From Blautia schinkii (lineage in GTDB: Bacteria > Bacillota > Clostridia > Lachnospirales > Lachnospiraceae), in assembly GCF_013304825.1 (NCBI RefSeq), contig NZ_JAAWUO010000003.1:210289-274288 (forward strand): a DNA stretch of 64,000 nucleotides, in the 5' to 3' direction. The notes under the pieces are model-generated. The model was given only the letters and a program-made list of their open reading frames with translations, did not search any database and had not been told where the DNA came from. Shown piece by piece: positions 9,164 through 19,032 of this stretch (positions are counted from its first letter, which is position 1; each line of letters opens with the position of its first letter). The position numbers were made by a program, and so were the translations under genes.

Positions 9164-10049
9164 CGGACGCATCCTCCGATTTATCTACTGCGTCCTGTTT
9201 ATTGACGGTAATAACAAATACATCTTTGAGATGGCCAAAATCCACCGGTGTTACAATGGTACCTGTTTTTGTCAGGTTGTTGGGATCCTGCTGGATCTCA
9301 CTGACATAACCGATAAACAGTCCTTCTACATATTTTTCACTGATGTTGGATGTGACAATACGTTCGCCTACAGTTACCTTGTTGTCCTGATCATACAGCT
9401 GTTCGAAACTCAGTTTACCCTCATCAATAAGCTCCAGATCTCCTGTTACAACGCAGTTGTCAGAAGTGCTGACTGCCATTGCACTTACGTTGCTGCTGTC
9501 ATCAATAATAGAACGTACGGTTGCCCAGGAAGGTCCTACCTCTGTGACAATACCAACAAGCCCTTTGCCTGCAATTACGTTATTATCAATGTGGATACCA
9601 TCATTACTGCCCTTGTTGATCATAAAGGTATCATACCAGTTCCCCGGATCTTTGGAAATGATACGCGCTGCAACTTTTGGATAGTCGGAGTATTCCTGAT
9701 CCAGATCATAAAGTTCCTTCAATCTGGTAAGTTCAGTCTGATCCTGGATCAGGATGTTATTCTGCTCAGTGAGGCTGTTGATCTGATTTTTAAGATTCTC
9801 ATTTTCCTGAAGCACATCCTGTTTATCACGGAGACTATTCTTTACATCCCCAAACATGTTGCTGACACCTGAGATACCTTTTTGAAATGGTACTACAAGG
9901 AAACTGGCAGCACCCTGCAGTGCCGAGGAGGATGATCCTGAAGCAACTGTAGCTACAATGCAGCTTCCGCAGAAAAGTGTCATGATCACAAGGAGATGCT
10001 TGCTTTTTAATTTGAAATGAAAACGCACTTTTTTTCTGATGTTTTTCAT
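9153..10049 (-). CDS. mreC: Rod shape-determining protein MreC
   Basis: The start at 10049 (MKNIRKKVRF) is favoured over an ATG at 10055, because the GGGG ribosome site is only 1 nt from the latter and about 7 nt from the former. The protein has one N-terminal transmembrane helix, a coiled coil (about residues 60-110, LRDKQDVLQENENLKNQIN) and the two-barrel MreC domain with the signature DPGNWYDTFMINKGSNDGI and VGIVTEVGPSWATV. It is 298 residues long, normal for the family. It lies 12 nt after mreB and overlaps mreD. Acts outside the membrane as the scaffold of the elongation complex. Confidence 0.92.
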   Translation of the reverse strand: MKNIRKKVRFHFKLKSKHLLVIMTLFCGSCIVATVASGSSSSALQGAASFLVVPFQKGISGVSNMFGDVKNSLRDKQDVLQENENLKNQINSLTEQNNILIQDQTELTRLKELYDLDQEYSDYPKVAARIISKDPGNWYDTFMINKGSNDGIHIDNNVIAGKGLVGIVTEVGPSWATVRSIIDDSSNVSAMAVSTSDNCVVTGDLELIDEGKLSFEQLYDQDNKVTVGERIVTSNISEKYVEGLFIGYVSEIQQDPNNLTKTGTIVTPVDFGHLKDVFVITVNKQDAVDKSEDASDEK

Positions 10050-10061
10050 GTACATACCCCT

Positions 10062-11075
10062 TTACAGTTTTTTCTGCTTTACAGGCTGCGCCCATTTGCG
10101 CAGTTCTCTGTCGCGGATAATCTTCTCAAGGCCGCGCACAGCAGAAGTTTCGTACAGATCGGAAAGATTAAAGGCAAAGCCTGTGTAACTTGCAAGATAA
10201 TTATCAAGATATGGAAGCCGTGTGCTGCCGCCTGTCAGATAAATGCCTTCTTTTGCTATGTGATAAGCAATCTGAGGCGGCGTACGTTCCAGAAAAGTCT
10301 TCATTTCCGATGCGATCTGGTTTACACAGTTGGTAATTCCCTCATTAACTACTGAAGCAGAAACCACTTCTTCTCTTGGAAGACCGGAAACACTGTCAAT
10401 TCCTACCACCTTGCGGGCTTCTTTCTTCTGATCGTTCAGCCGTCCCATCACCAGTTTAAGACGCTTGGCCGTGCGGGTTCCAATCTGGAGATTATATTGC
10501 TTGCGGATTTCGCTGCAGATGGATTCGTTCATTTGTCTTCCACCAATAGGGATTTTTCGGCTGATGATGATCTTTCCTTCGGTGATAATGGAGAACTCTG
10601 TACTCTGGGCACCGATGTTAACGATCATACTGCCCTCTTCCTTCTCGAGATTCACATTCATGGCAATTGCGTCTGCAATAGGGGATTCTACCATGAAAAC
10701 GCGGTTCTTGCGAAGCCAGTGCCCGTTGACCAGATGATAATAAGCTCTCTTTTCGATGGCCGTCATATCAAGAGGAACTGCAAAATACATATCAGCACCA
10801 AGACCGGTTGTATGATCGATCTTTCGCATCATACTGTACAAGACGATTTCCTGAAGTTCCAGATTGGCGATCATACCAAACGCCATAGGGGAATTCACCG
10901 TAACATCAGCTGGTGCTTTTTCAAACATTTCGTATGCATCGTTACCCATGGAAAGGATTTTACGTTCACGATAGGCCACCATGTTTTTTTCTATGTAGGT
11001 TTTATTTCTAAAAGCTGAATAAACTTTTACAGAGCTGCTCCCCAGGTCTACTCCGTAATGATTTCTAAAAAGCAT
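10062..11075 (-). CDS. mreB: Actin-like rod shape protein MreB
   Basis: A 337-residue actin-fold ATPase: phosphate-1 motif GVDLGSSSVKVY at residues 8-19, connect and phosphate-2 region VNIGAQSTEFSII near 160, and the adenosine motif IYLTGGSTRLPYLD near 290. AAGGGG lies about 7 nt before the ATG. The first position in the shape cluster, 16 nt after radC and followed by mreC and mreD, identifies it as MreB rather than an Hsp70 relative. Sequence around the nucleotide site (DLGSSS instead of the common DLGTAN) is somewhat divergent, as in Mbl/MreB-like paralogues of Clostridia. Confidence 0.9.
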   Translation of the reverse strand: MLFRNHYGVDLGSSSVKVYSAFRNKTYIEKNMVAYRERKILSMGNDAYEMFEKAPADVTVNSPMAFGMIANLELQEIVLYSMMRKIDHTTGLGADMYFAVPLDMTAIEKRAYYHLVNGHWLRKNRVFMVESPIADAIAMNVNLEKEEGSMIVNIGAQSTEFSIITEGKIIISRKIPIGGRQMNESICSEIRKQYNLQIGTRTAKRLKLVMGRLNDQKKEARKVVGIDSVSGLPREEVVSASVVNEGITNCVNQIASEMKTFLERTPPQIAYHIAKEGIYLTGGSTRLPYLDNYLASYTGFAFNLSDLYETSAVRGLEKIIRDRELRKWAQPVKQKKL

Positions 11076-11091
11076 AAATCTGCCCCTTCAC

Positions 11092-11799
11092 TTAAATGTA
11101 CTCGTCAAAAATTCCTTTTTCGCGGAAACTGATGTATTTCTGGTCGCCTATGATAATGTGATCCAGAAGATGGATTCCAATCATTTCTCCTGTTTCATAA
11201 ATACGTCTTGTCACATCCAGGTCAGCTTTGCTGGGGGACGGATCACCGCCTGGGTGGTTGTGGACAAGAATCAGATTCACAGCGCGGAACTTCACTGCTT
11301 CCACAAAGACCTCTCTCGGAGTGATCAATGTGGCATTGGCTGTGCCGCGACTTAAAAGCTGCTCTCCAGTCAGATGGTTATGTCCGTCCAGCATCATACA
11401 GTAAAGCAGCTCCTGCTCTTCATGACGAAGCTGCTCCATATAATATCTGGCAATGGTGACAGGACGGTTAAAAGACAGCTCCGGTTTAGCTGCAGCTGCA
11501 GCCATACGTTTGGAAAGCTCCCCGATGCATTTCAGCTGTATGGCTTTAACCTTACCGATGCCACGAATTTTCATCAATTCAGGTAAGGAGACATGAAACA
11601 GTCCAAGAAGTCCGGAATGTCCGTTCTGTTCCGACAAATTAAGGATTTCATCTGCCAGTGCAAGGGAACTTATACCCTGAACGCCACAGCGCAGGATTAC
11701 GGCCAGAAGCTCTCTGTCATTTAAAGCCTGCTCCCCTTCCCGTAAACATTTTTCATACGGGCGTTGATAACCTGGCATTTCCATGATTGTATCTTTCAT
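11092..11799 (-). CDS. radC: RadC family JAB-domain protein
   Basis: A 235-residue protein with an N-terminal helix-hairpin-helix region (IRGIGKVKAIQLK, residues 78-90) and the metal-binding JAB/MPN signature H180-N-H182-P-G-G...D193. The family is named RadC, although a direct role in repair is disputed. It is the first gene of the shape cluster, 16 nt ahead of mreB, with a promoter about 50 bp upstream, so it likely leads that transcript. Confidence 0.9.
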   Translation of the reverse strand: MKDTIMEMPGYQRPYEKCLREGEQALNDRELLAVILRCGVQGISSLALADEILNLSEQNGHSGLLGLFHVSLPELMKIRGIGKVKAIQLKCIGELSKRMAAAAAKPELSFNRPVTIARYYMEQLRHEEQELLYCMMLDGHNHLTGEQLLSRGTANATLITPREVFVEAVKFRAVNLILVHNHPGGDPSPSKADLDVTRRIYETGEMIGIHLLDHIIIGDQKYISFREKGIFDEYI

Positions 11800-11850
11800 T
11801 TAATTTCCCTTTTCGCTCCCGGAAGAAGGAAATGCAAAATTGCAGTGATT

Positions 11851-11879
11851 ATTTTAGCATAAAAAGCTGGGGATGTACA
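11851..11879 (-). promoter_or_regulatory. Predicted promoter of the radC-mreBCD operon
   Basis: On the minus strand TGTACA (11879-11874) and TAAAAT (11856-11851) are 17 bp apart, 52 bp before the radC start. The -10 is preceded by TGC, close to an extended -10. Confidence 0.5.
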
Positions 11880-11905
11880 CTCTATCCCGGAAATTTCCAC
11901 TTTTT

Positions 11906-13507
11906 TCACATTTTGTTTAAAGGAAGAGAATAAATGGAAGCCACTGCTTCTGCTACTTTAATTCCGTCCATAGCAGCAGAAGTGATGCCTCCTGCATAGC
12001 CGGCTCCCTCACCGCATGGATAAATTCCTCTTATATTAGAAGTAAGTTCTTTATGGTCACGGACGATCCTCACAGGAGATGAGGTTCTGCTTTCAACACC
12101 TTCCAGAAGTGCATCCGACCTGTCAAAGCCGGCAATTTTTTTCCCAAAAGCATGAATACCTGCTTCGATAGAATCCCCGATCTCTTTCGGGAAAATGCTT
12201 CGGACATTGGCAAGGGTATATTCTCCTTTGATACAGGGAATTACTTCACCTAATTTCGTACTTTTCTGATTCCTGCAGTAATCCCCGAAAAGCTGTACCG
12301 GAACTTTACCATTTCCTGTTTCCCAGGCTGTAAGTTCCAGTTTACGCTGCAAGGCAATTCCTCCAAGCACATCTTCATTCGGAAAATCAGAAGGGTTAAC
12401 AGTAACAATGATAGCACTGTTGGCATTATGGCTGTTACGTGCCTGATAGCTCATGCCATTTACTGCAAGCATCCCTTCCTCAGAGGAAGCATTTACTACA
12501 TAACCGCCCGGACACATACAAAAAGAATAAACACCTCGTCCATTTTCCAATGTATGGGTAACTTTATAGCTGGCAGCTCCCAGGCGTTCATTTTCCGATT
12601 CTCCGTAAAGATCCTGGTTGATCATGGTCTGTGGATGTTCTATACGCACACCTACGGCAAAAGATTTCGGCTCCATACAGAGGCCTCGTTTTTTTAACAT
12701 GGAAAAAGTATCTCTTGCACTGTGGCCAGGCGCCAGCACACAGACCTCTGCCGGAATCTTTTCCTGATCATTAACAATAACTCCTTCCAGGTGTCCGTCA
12801 TTCAGGATAAAATCCGTTACTGTGGAACGGAACCGGAACCTGCCACCCATTTCTTCAATCTGATGGCGCATAAACTGAACGATTCCCACCAACTGGTCTG
12901 TGCCAAGATGGGGTTTCTGCTGATAAAGAATCTCAGAAGGAGCCCCGGCTTCCACAAAACGAGACAGAACTTCTTTTCCTCTTCCAAAAGTGTCTTTCAC
13001 AAGGGTATTCAGTTTTCCATCAGAAAAAGTTCCTGCTCCACCTTCTCCGAACTGTACATTGGAATTCGGGTCAAGAACACCGTTTTTCCAGAACTGCTCT
13101 ACTGTTTGCTGGCGTTTGTCAGCTTCCTCACCACGTTCCAGTACAAGCGGACAGTAACCGACCTTTGCAAGATACCATGCACAGAACAGACCAGCAGGAC
13201 CGCTTCCGATCACTACTGGTGGATGAAGCAGTTTTTCAGAGCCTGGCTCAGGAAAATGATAGCAGGTCTCTTTAGTTGACATAACATTTTTATCGTGAAC
13301 CTTCTTGAGGACGCGAGATTCGTTATCTGTTTTTACATCGATGGTGTAAACAAATTTTTTATTATCTTTATGACGTGCATCCAGAGATTGTTTGTGGATT
13401 TTGTAAGTAAAAGGTGTATTGCCAAGACGAAGCGTTTTGGTGATCTTTTTCTGAAGCTGCTCTTCTGTGTGGGTGATTGGCAGTTTCATCTGTGTGATCC
13501 GGATCAT
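11906..13507 (-). CDS. FAD-dependent dehydrogenase (COG2509-like)
   Basis: The start at 13507 is supported by AGGAGG-type sequence 8 nt upstream and by a 4-nt ATGA overlap with the preceding flavoprotein gene. The 533-residue product begins with a small alpha/beta domain (MIRITQMKLPITHTEEQLQ), then the dinucleotide-binding motif PPVVIGSGPAGLFCAWYLAKVG near 95-115, a FSDGKLNT block and a C-terminal GEGAGYAGGITSAAMDGIKVAE FAD motif. This architecture matches a widespread uncharacterised FAD-dependent dehydrogenase family. Substrate unknown. Last gene of the mutS-led operon. Confidence 0.85.
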   Translation of the reverse strand: MIRITQMKLPITHTEEQLQKKITKTLRLGNTPFTYKIHKQSLDARHKDNKKFVYTIDVKTDNESRVLKKVHDKNVMSTKETCYHFPEPGSEKLLHPPVVIGSGPAGLFCAWYLAKVGYCPLVLERGEEADKRQQTVEQFWKNGVLDPNSNVQFGEGGAGTFSDGKLNTLVKDTFGRGKEVLSRFVEAGAPSEILYQQKPHLGTDQLVGIVQFMRHQIEEMGGRFRFRSTVTDFILNDGHLEGVIVNDQEKIPAEVCVLAPGHSARDTFSMLKKRGLCMEPKSFAVGVRIEHPQTMINQDLYGESENERLGAASYKVTHTLENGRGVYSFCMCPGGYVVNASSEEGMLAVNGMSYQARNSHNANSAIIVTVNPSDFPNEDVLGGIALQRKLELTAWETGNGKVPVQLFGDYCRNQKSTKLGEVIPCIKGEYTLANVRSIFPKEIGDSIEAGIHAFGKKIAGFDRSDALLEGVESRTSSPVRIVRDHKELTSNIRGIYPCGEGAGYAGGITSAAMDGIKVAEAVASIYSLPLNKM

Positions 13508-14682
13508 GAATTCTCCTCCTTTGCTGCATGAATGCCGGCTGTGGCACCGCTTGACCAGGCCCACTGAAGATTGTATCCTCCGCAGGTTCCGTCAATATCA
13601 AGGAGTTCTCCTGCAAAATAAAGCCCTTTATGGAGCCTGGATTCCATGGTATGACTGTCTATTTCAGAAGTATCCACACCGCCGGAGCAGATCTGCGCCT
13701 GTTCAAAAGAAAGGCCGCTTTTTACAGAAAGTCTGAAATCTGTGATCGCAGAGATCAGATCCTTCTGTGCAGCTAAAACGCGGATCAATTTTTCAGGAAA
13801 AAGACCTGTGAGAAGTTCTTTTTCATTTTTGTACGGACAGTCATTTTTTCTTCTGCCGAGATATTCCTGCAGTTCCTGTTTTGTAAATTCAGGAAAAAAG
13901 TTGATCGACAGTTCCACTTTTTTCTTTTCGTAAATAGCACGGATAGCATAACGGGAAATCTGAAATACAGGAATTCCGGATACGCCATAATCTGTAAGCT
14001 GTAATTCCCCCTGCTGGGAAGTTTCTGGCGTGCCGTTGATATATAGAGTTACTTTTCCCTCTGTACGCACACCGCTCCAGCCGGAAAAATAATTCTCCTT
14101 ACATTTAAGGGCAGTCAGTGCAGGCAGCGGTTCAATAAGATGATGACCAAGACTTCGGGCTATCTTATAACCGCTTTCACCGGAACCGGCAACAGAGGAA
14201 GCTTTGGAACCATTGGCAAGGATCACGGCATCACAGGTGTAGATCCAGCCATCAGTATGGACATTCCAGTGTCCGTCAGAAAAAGACACGCCTGTAACAA
14301 GCTGATTGGTTTTCAGTTTTACTTTCAGGCTCCGGACTTTCATAGTAAGCACTTCTACGACACTTTGGGCCTGATTGCTCCGGGGATAGATCCAGCCATT
14401 GCGGTCTGTGATGCAGATTCCCAGTTCCTGAAAGAAAGAAATCGTGTCTTTTACTGAAAACTGTTCAAGTGCATCTTTTGCAAATTCCGGATGTGTTCCT
14501 CTGTAAACACCTTCTGCCTGGTTTAGATTGGTCATATTGCAGCGTCCGTTTCCTGTAGCACAGATTTTCCTGCCAGGACGGTCATTCTGTTCCAGTACTG
14601 TGACAGCTGCTCCGCCTGCAGCAGCTTTTATTGCCGCCACAAGGCCGGATGCACCTGCACCGACTATGATAATCTGTTTCAT
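13504..14682 (-). CDS. HI0933-like flavoprotein (BaiN/RdsA-type NAD(P)/FAD oxidoreductase)
   Basis: 392 residues opening with the Rossmann motif IIIVGAGASGLVAAIKAA and the family block GRKICATGNGRCNMTN, and closing with GGVDTSEID...GLYFAGELLDIDGTCGGYNLQWAWSSG, all diagnostic of the HI0933 family. Family members are annotated as aminoacetone oxidases or BaiN-type reductases; the substrate here is not established. It overlaps both neighbours by 4 nt (ATGA at 14679-14682 and 13504-13507), indicating translational coupling. Confidence 0.88.
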   Translation of the reverse strand: MKQIIIVGAGASGLVAAIKAAAGGAAVTVLEQNDRPGRKICATGNGRCNMTNLNQAEGVYRGTHPEFAKDALEQFSVKDTISFFQELGICITDRNGWIYPRSNQAQSVVEVLTMKVRSLKVKLKTNQLVTGVSFSDGHWNVHTDGWIYTCDAVILANGSKASSVAGSGESGYKIARSLGHHLIEPLPALTALKCKENYFSGWSGVRTEGKVTLYINGTPETSQQGELQLTDYGVSGIPVFQISRYAIRAIYEKKKVELSINFFPEFTKQELQEYLGRRKNDCPYKNEKELLTGLFPEKLIRVLAAQKDLISAITDFRLSVKSGLSFEQAQICSGGVDTSEIDSHTMESRLHKGLYFAGELLDIDGTCGGYNLQWAWSSGATAGIHAAKEENS

Positions 14683-15953
14683 AATTTCACAAGATCCTTG
14701 TCAACCATGTATTGAAGAGATTTCAGAATTCCAAGTTTTGCATGTTCCCATGTAAGTCCGCCCTGGAAGTAAACAGCATACGGATCTTTCATAGGTCCAT
14801 CAGCAGAAAGCTCAATGGAAGATCCCTGGATAAATGCACCTGCTGCCATGATAACCTGGCTGTCATAACCTGGCATATCCCATGGTTCCGGTGTCACGAA
14901 ACTGTCTACCGGTGCAGCTGCCTGGATTCCCTGACAAAATGCAACAAGCCCCTCCGGACTTCCAAGAGTTACAGCCTGAATGATATCCTGACGTGGTTCT
15001 GTACTGTTTGGCACTACCGGGAAACCAAGCTTCTCATAGATATTAGCTGCAAAAACAGCTCCTTTTAAAGCCCCTTTTGTGACCATCGGTGCAAGGAAAA
15101 ATCCCTGGTACAGAGAACGGTTTACACCAAGAGTTGCACCGACTTCCATGCCAAGTCCCGGACATGTCATACGGTAAGAAGCATTTTCCACGCAGTCTTT
15201 TCTTCCCGCAATGTAGCCGCCAATAGGAGCAAGTCCGCCGCCCGGATTCTTGATCAGGGAACCAACCATAATGTCAGCTCCTACGTCACTTGGCTCAATG
15301 GTATCTACGAATTCCCCATAGCAGTTATCTACCATGCAGATCATATCCGGCTTGATCTTCTTTACAAAAGAGATCAGTTCCCCGATCTGTTTTACAGAGA
15401 ATGAAGGACGAGTCTGGTAGCCTTTGGAGCGCTGGATCGTTACCAGTCTTGTTTTTTCGTTAATTGCTTTTTTAATGTTTTCGTAATCGAAAGTACCATC
15501 GGAAAGAAGATCTACCTGACGGTATTTTACACCGTATTCAGCAAGAGAGCCATTGGATTGACGGATTCCGATAACTTCTTCCAGGGTATCATATGGTTTT
15601 CCGACTGGGGAAAGCAGCTCATCGCCCGGACGTAAATTTCCGAACAGGGCAATAGCCAGTGCATGGGTTCCGCATGTGATCTGTGGGCGGACCAGGCAGG
15701 CTTCTGTATGAAAAGTATCTGCATAAACCTGTTCCAGGATCTCACGGCCAAGATCATTGTAGCCATATCCGGAGGAGGTTCCGAAACATGCTTCGCTTAC
15801 GCGGTTTTTCTGCATGGCGTGGATCACTTTCATCTGGTTATACTCTGCAGTCTGGTCAAATTTTTCAAAACGTTCTTTTAAAGAGTCTTCTATTTTCTTG
15901 CCGAAATCATAAACCTCGGAAGAGATTCCGAGCTGTGCATACATTTCTTTCAT
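14679..15953 (-). CDS. Methionine gamma-lyase family PLP enzyme (COG4100)
   Basis: The start at 15953 (MKEMYAQLGISSEVYDFG) is preceded by AGAAGGA about 12 nt upstream; an upstream in-frame ATG overlaps miaA and has no family-like sequence. The 424-residue protein has the PLP-fold features TSSGYGYNDLGRE, CMVDNCYGEFVD and the Schiff-base lysine in MVGSLIKNPGGGLAPIGGY. The family was called aluminium resistance protein and is now described as cystathionine beta-lyase or methionine gamma-lyase-like. The exact substrate is unproven. Its place after miaA in the mismatch-repair operon is conserved in many Lachnospiraceae. Confidence 0.88.
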   Translation of the reverse strand: MKEMYAQLGISSEVYDFGKKIEDSLKERFEKFDQTAEYNQMKVIHAMQKNRVSEACFGTSSGYGYNDLGREILEQVYADTFHTEACLVRPQITCGTHALAIALFGNLRPGDELLSPVGKPYDTLEEVIGIRQSNGSLAEYGVKYRQVDLLSDGTFDYENIKKAINEKTRLVTIQRSKGYQTRPSFSVKQIGELISFVKKIKPDMICMVDNCYGEFVDTIEPSDVGADIMVGSLIKNPGGGLAPIGGYIAGRKDCVENASYRMTCPGLGMEVGATLGVNRSLYQGFFLAPMVTKGALKGAVFAANIYEKLGFPVVPNSTEPRQDIIQAVTLGSPEGLVAFCQGIQAAAPVDSFVTPEPWDMPGYDSQVIMAAGAFIQGSSIELSADGPMKDPYAVYFQGGLTWEHAKLGILKSLQYMVDKDLVKL

Positions 15954-15978
15954 AATAATCTTTTCCTTCTTTTTTTTA

Positions 15979-16932
15979 TTATTCAGACAGAAGAATCCCC
16001 TTTTCTCTGCATACAGAAAGCATGTAGGTAAGGATCTGACTGTCATTGTAATCAAATTTATCTTTATCCACCCAGGTTACTTCTCCTTCTCTGCGGAACC
16101 AGGTAAGCTGCCGTTTGGCGAAATGTCTGGTGTCACGCTTCAGGATACGGACAGCTTCATCGTAAGGATATTCTCCTTCCAGCCATGCAAGGATTTCTTT
16201 GTAACCCAGACCCTGCATGGATACCATCCCTCTGTGGCATCCCATCCGCTGAAGTGTTTTTACTTCTTCTACCAGGCCGTTTTTCAGCATTTCATCTACT
16301 CTTGCATCAATTCTCTCATAGAGAAGAGGGCGTGGGGCATTCAGAACAAAATAAGCCAGGTTATAGGGACTTACATGTTCTTTCTGCTCCTCATTATGTT
16401 CGGAGATCCGGGTACCGTTCTGTTTGTAGAATTCCAGTGCGCGGATTACTCGTTTAACATTATTTTCGTGAATGTCTTCTGCTGATTTTGGATCAACAGA
16501 TGCAAGCATATCGTGGAGAAAAGAGCTGCCTTTTTCTGCAGCTAATGCTTCCAGTTCTTGGCGATAGCTGTCATCCTGCTCTGACTGGGTAAAATCAATA
16601 TCCCTGGTGATCGCCTGGATATAAAATCCGGTGCCGCCCACCAGGATGGGAATCTTGCCTTTTGAGTAGATCTCTTCCATTGATTTTTTTGCCAACTGCT
16701 GAAAAAGCACGATATTAAAATCTTCTGTAGGATCCAGCACATCTACCAGATGGTGAGGGACACCGTCCATTTCATCCGGAGTGATCTTGGCAGAACCAAC
16801 ATCCATATAGCGGTATACCTGCATGGAGTCTGCAGATATGATCTCACCGTTTACTGCTTTTGCCAGAGCAATAGAAAGCTTTGTTTTTCCAACAGCAGTA
16901 GGTCCGGTAAGAACAATAAGAGGTTTCTTCAT
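15979..16932 (-). CDS. miaA: tRNA dimethylallyltransferase MiaA
   Basis: 317 residues with the P-loop LIVLTGPTAVGKTKLSIALA at residues 5-24, the conserved ISADSMQVYRYMDVGSAKI block and the GGTGFYIQA motif. Transfers the dimethylallyl group to A37 of tRNAs reading UNN codons. It is 14 nt after mutL and 25 nt before the methionine gamma-lyase-like gene in the same operon. Confidence 0.95.
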   Translation of the reverse strand: MKKPLIVLTGPTAVGKTKLSIALAKAVNGEIISADSMQVYRYMDVGSAKITPDEMDGVPHHLVDVLDPTEDFNIVLFQQLAKKSMEEIYSKGKIPILVGGTGFYIQAITRDIDFTQSEQDDSYRQELEALAAEKGSSFLHDMLASVDPKSAEDIHENNVKRVIRALEFYKQNGTRISEHNEEQKEHVSPYNLAYFVLNAPRPLLYERIDARVDEMLKNGLVEEVKTLQRMGCHRGMVSMQGLGYKEILAWLEGEYPYDEAVRILKRDTRHFAKRQLTWFRREGEVTWVDKDKFDYNDSQILTYMLSVCREKGILLSE

Positions 16933-16946
16933 AATGTCCTCCCGTA

Positions 16947-19028
16947 TTATACGATACGTTTAAATTTCTTTTCGATTTCTGTCTTTGTCATGGAAATGAT
17001 GGTTGGTCTTCCATGAGGGCAGTTATAAGGATTTTCCAGGGTCAGGAGCTCATCGATCAGTTTATCCGCCTCCTGAGGTGACATGGCATGATTTCCTTTT
17101 ACTGCTGCTTTGCAGGCCATAGTGGCAAGTCTTGCAGTAAACAGCTCAAAAGCATCTTTTGTGCCGTCTGCGCCGAGATGATCCAGCATTTCCAGAAATA
17201 CTTCTTCCTCGGTCATTCCAAGAAGCAGGGAAGGCACTGCGCTGATACTGTATTCCCGACCGCCGAATGGCTCGATCTCGAAGCCGAAATCCCGGAAATA
17301 GTTTTCGTTTGCTGTTAGAAGACTTTCTTCCTCCAGGCTGAGAGAAACGATCAGCGGCGGGCTTAAATACTGAGACCGGATTTCCTGGGATTTAAATAAC
17401 TTCACAAACCGCTCATAATATACTTTTTCATGTGCCGCATGCTGATCGATAATGTAAAAATTTTCCTCAAACTGTACCAGCCAGTAAGTGTCAAACAGCT
17501 GTCCGATCAGCTTGTGGCGGCTTCTGGATTCCGGTGCAAGAAGCCGTTCCTCAAAAAGTTCCAGTTGTTTGGGCTGTTCAGTGGGGACGGGGTCTGCCGG
17601 GGGAGATACAGGAACAGAAGCATTACACGATTCCTGGAATGAGACTCCGCCGGATTCATTGGATGCTTTGAATATGGAAGTCTTCGTATTGAAAACACTA
17701 GTGTTATCCGATGTATTTGGCGTATTCTGTGTCGCTGTGTTTTCGCAGATGTTTTTTTCTTTTAAAGTCCCGGAAAACATTTCCTCTTCTTCTTTTGTAA
17801 AAGGTTTGGAATTATAAAAGGAGCTTTCCCGCACAGAATCTTCTGCTGCTTTTTGCGAAAATGCTGTACTGGCAGCTGCAACAGCCGGTGTGCTGTTGTA
17901 GGACGAAACTGCAGCCGGTCTGCTTCCATACATTTCCTGCCGCCTTTTTACTTCAAAGGGTTCCGGTACGTTGCCAGGTTTTACCTGCTCAGCGCGGGAT
18001 ACTGGTGTTTCTTTTCCAACAGATACCTGCGGGATTAGTTCTCTGTGAGTAACTGCCTTCCGGACTGTTTCATAGATCGCTGTGTAAACTTCTGTTTCTC
18101 TGGCAAAACGTACTTCCCTTTTAGCTGGGTGTACATTCACATCAAGATCATTTCCATCCATCTCGATCCGGAGAGAAACAAACGGAAATTTATGCTGCAT
18201 TACAAAACCTTTATATCCATCTTCAATAGCCTTGGTAATAATCTTGTTTTTTACATATCTTCCATTAATATAATAATTCTCGAAAGTACGGTTTCCTCTA
18301 GATATTTCCGGTTTTCCCACAAAGCCTTCAATCTTCATGAAGTCATTTTCGTAGGAAACTTCAAGAAGAGCCCTGGCAATATCACGTCCGTAAACACTGT
18401 AGATTACGTCTTTAACACTGTAGTTTCCGGAACTTGAAAGCTTGACCTGGCGATTCTGGATATATTTAAATGAAATCTCCGGATGGGAAAGTGCCAGCTG
18501 TTCCATCAGTGTGTTGATATAACCAGCTTCTGTTGTATCTGATTTCAGAAATTTACTTCTTGCCGGTGTGTTATAAAATAGATTCCGGATCAGGAAGGTA
18601 GTTCCCTCCGGAGCACCCATTTCTTCTAAAGACTGTTCCTGGCCGCCTTCGATCACATAGCGGGTGCCGCTGATAGCAGATGAAGTTTTGGTTATCAGTT
18701 CCACCTGGGCTACAGCTGCAATACTGGAAAGAGCCTCGCCTCGGAAACCAAGAGAGGCGATATGGACAAGATCCTCTACTTTTTCAATTTTGCTTGTGGC
18801 ATGACGGAGAAATGCAAGAGGAACCTGCTCTGCCTCCATTCCGGAACCATTGTCTGTGATGCGGATCAGTTTTTTTCCACCGTCTGTGATTTCAACAGTG
18901 ATAGCTGTTGCCCCTGCATCAATAGCATTTTCCACAAGCTCTTTTACAACGGAGGAAGGTCGTTCCACAACCTCTCCTGCTGCGATCTTATCAATGGTAT
19001 TCTGGTCTAAAACTGCAATTTTTCTCAA
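16947..19028 (-). CDS. mutL: DNA mismatch repair protein MutL
   Basis: 693 residues: GHKL ATPase N-terminus with GEVVERPSSVVKELVENAIDAG, DNGSGM and GFRGEALSSIA; a long Ser/Thr/Pro-rich linker (about 340-480); and a C-terminal dimerisation domain with DQHAAHEKVYYERF, the metal-binding endonuclease motif of non-methyl-directed MutL, plus a late C-P-H-G-R-P-T motif. It is separated from mutS by 4 nt and from miaA by 14 nt. Works with MutS in nicking and repair of mismatches. Confidence 0.95.
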   Translation of the reverse strand: MRKIAVLDQNTIDKIAAGEVVERPSSVVKELVENAIDAGATAITVEITDGGKKLIRITDNGSGMEAEQVPLAFLRHATSKIEKVEDLVHIASLGFRGEALSSIAAVAQVELITKTSSAISGTRYVIEGGQEQSLEEMGAPEGTTFLIRNLFYNTPARSKFLKSDTTEAGYINTLMEQLALSHPEISFKYIQNRQVKLSSSGNYSVKDVIYSVYGRDIARALLEVSYENDFMKIEGFVGKPEISRGNRTFENYYINGRYVKNKIITKAIEDGYKGFVMQHKFPFVSLRIEMDGNDLDVNVHPAKREVRFARETEVYTAIYETVRKAVTHRELIPQVSVGKETPVSRAEQVKPGNVPEPFEVKRRQEMYGSRPAAVSSYNSTPAVAAASTAFSQKAAEDSVRESSFYNSKPFTKEEEEMFSGTLKEKNICENTATQNTPNTSDNTSVFNTKTSIFKASNESGGVSFQESCNASVPVSPPADPVPTEQPKQLELFEERLLAPESRSRHKLIGQLFDTYWLVQFEENFYIIDQHAAHEKVYYERFVKLFKSQEIRSQYLSPPLIVSLSLEEESLLTANENYFRDFGFEIEPFGGREYSISAVPSLLLGMTEEEVFLEMLDHLGADGTKDAFELFTARLATMACKAAVKGNHAMSPQEADKLIDELLTLENPYNCPHGRPTIISMTKTEIEKKFKRIV

Positions 19029-19032
19029 ATGA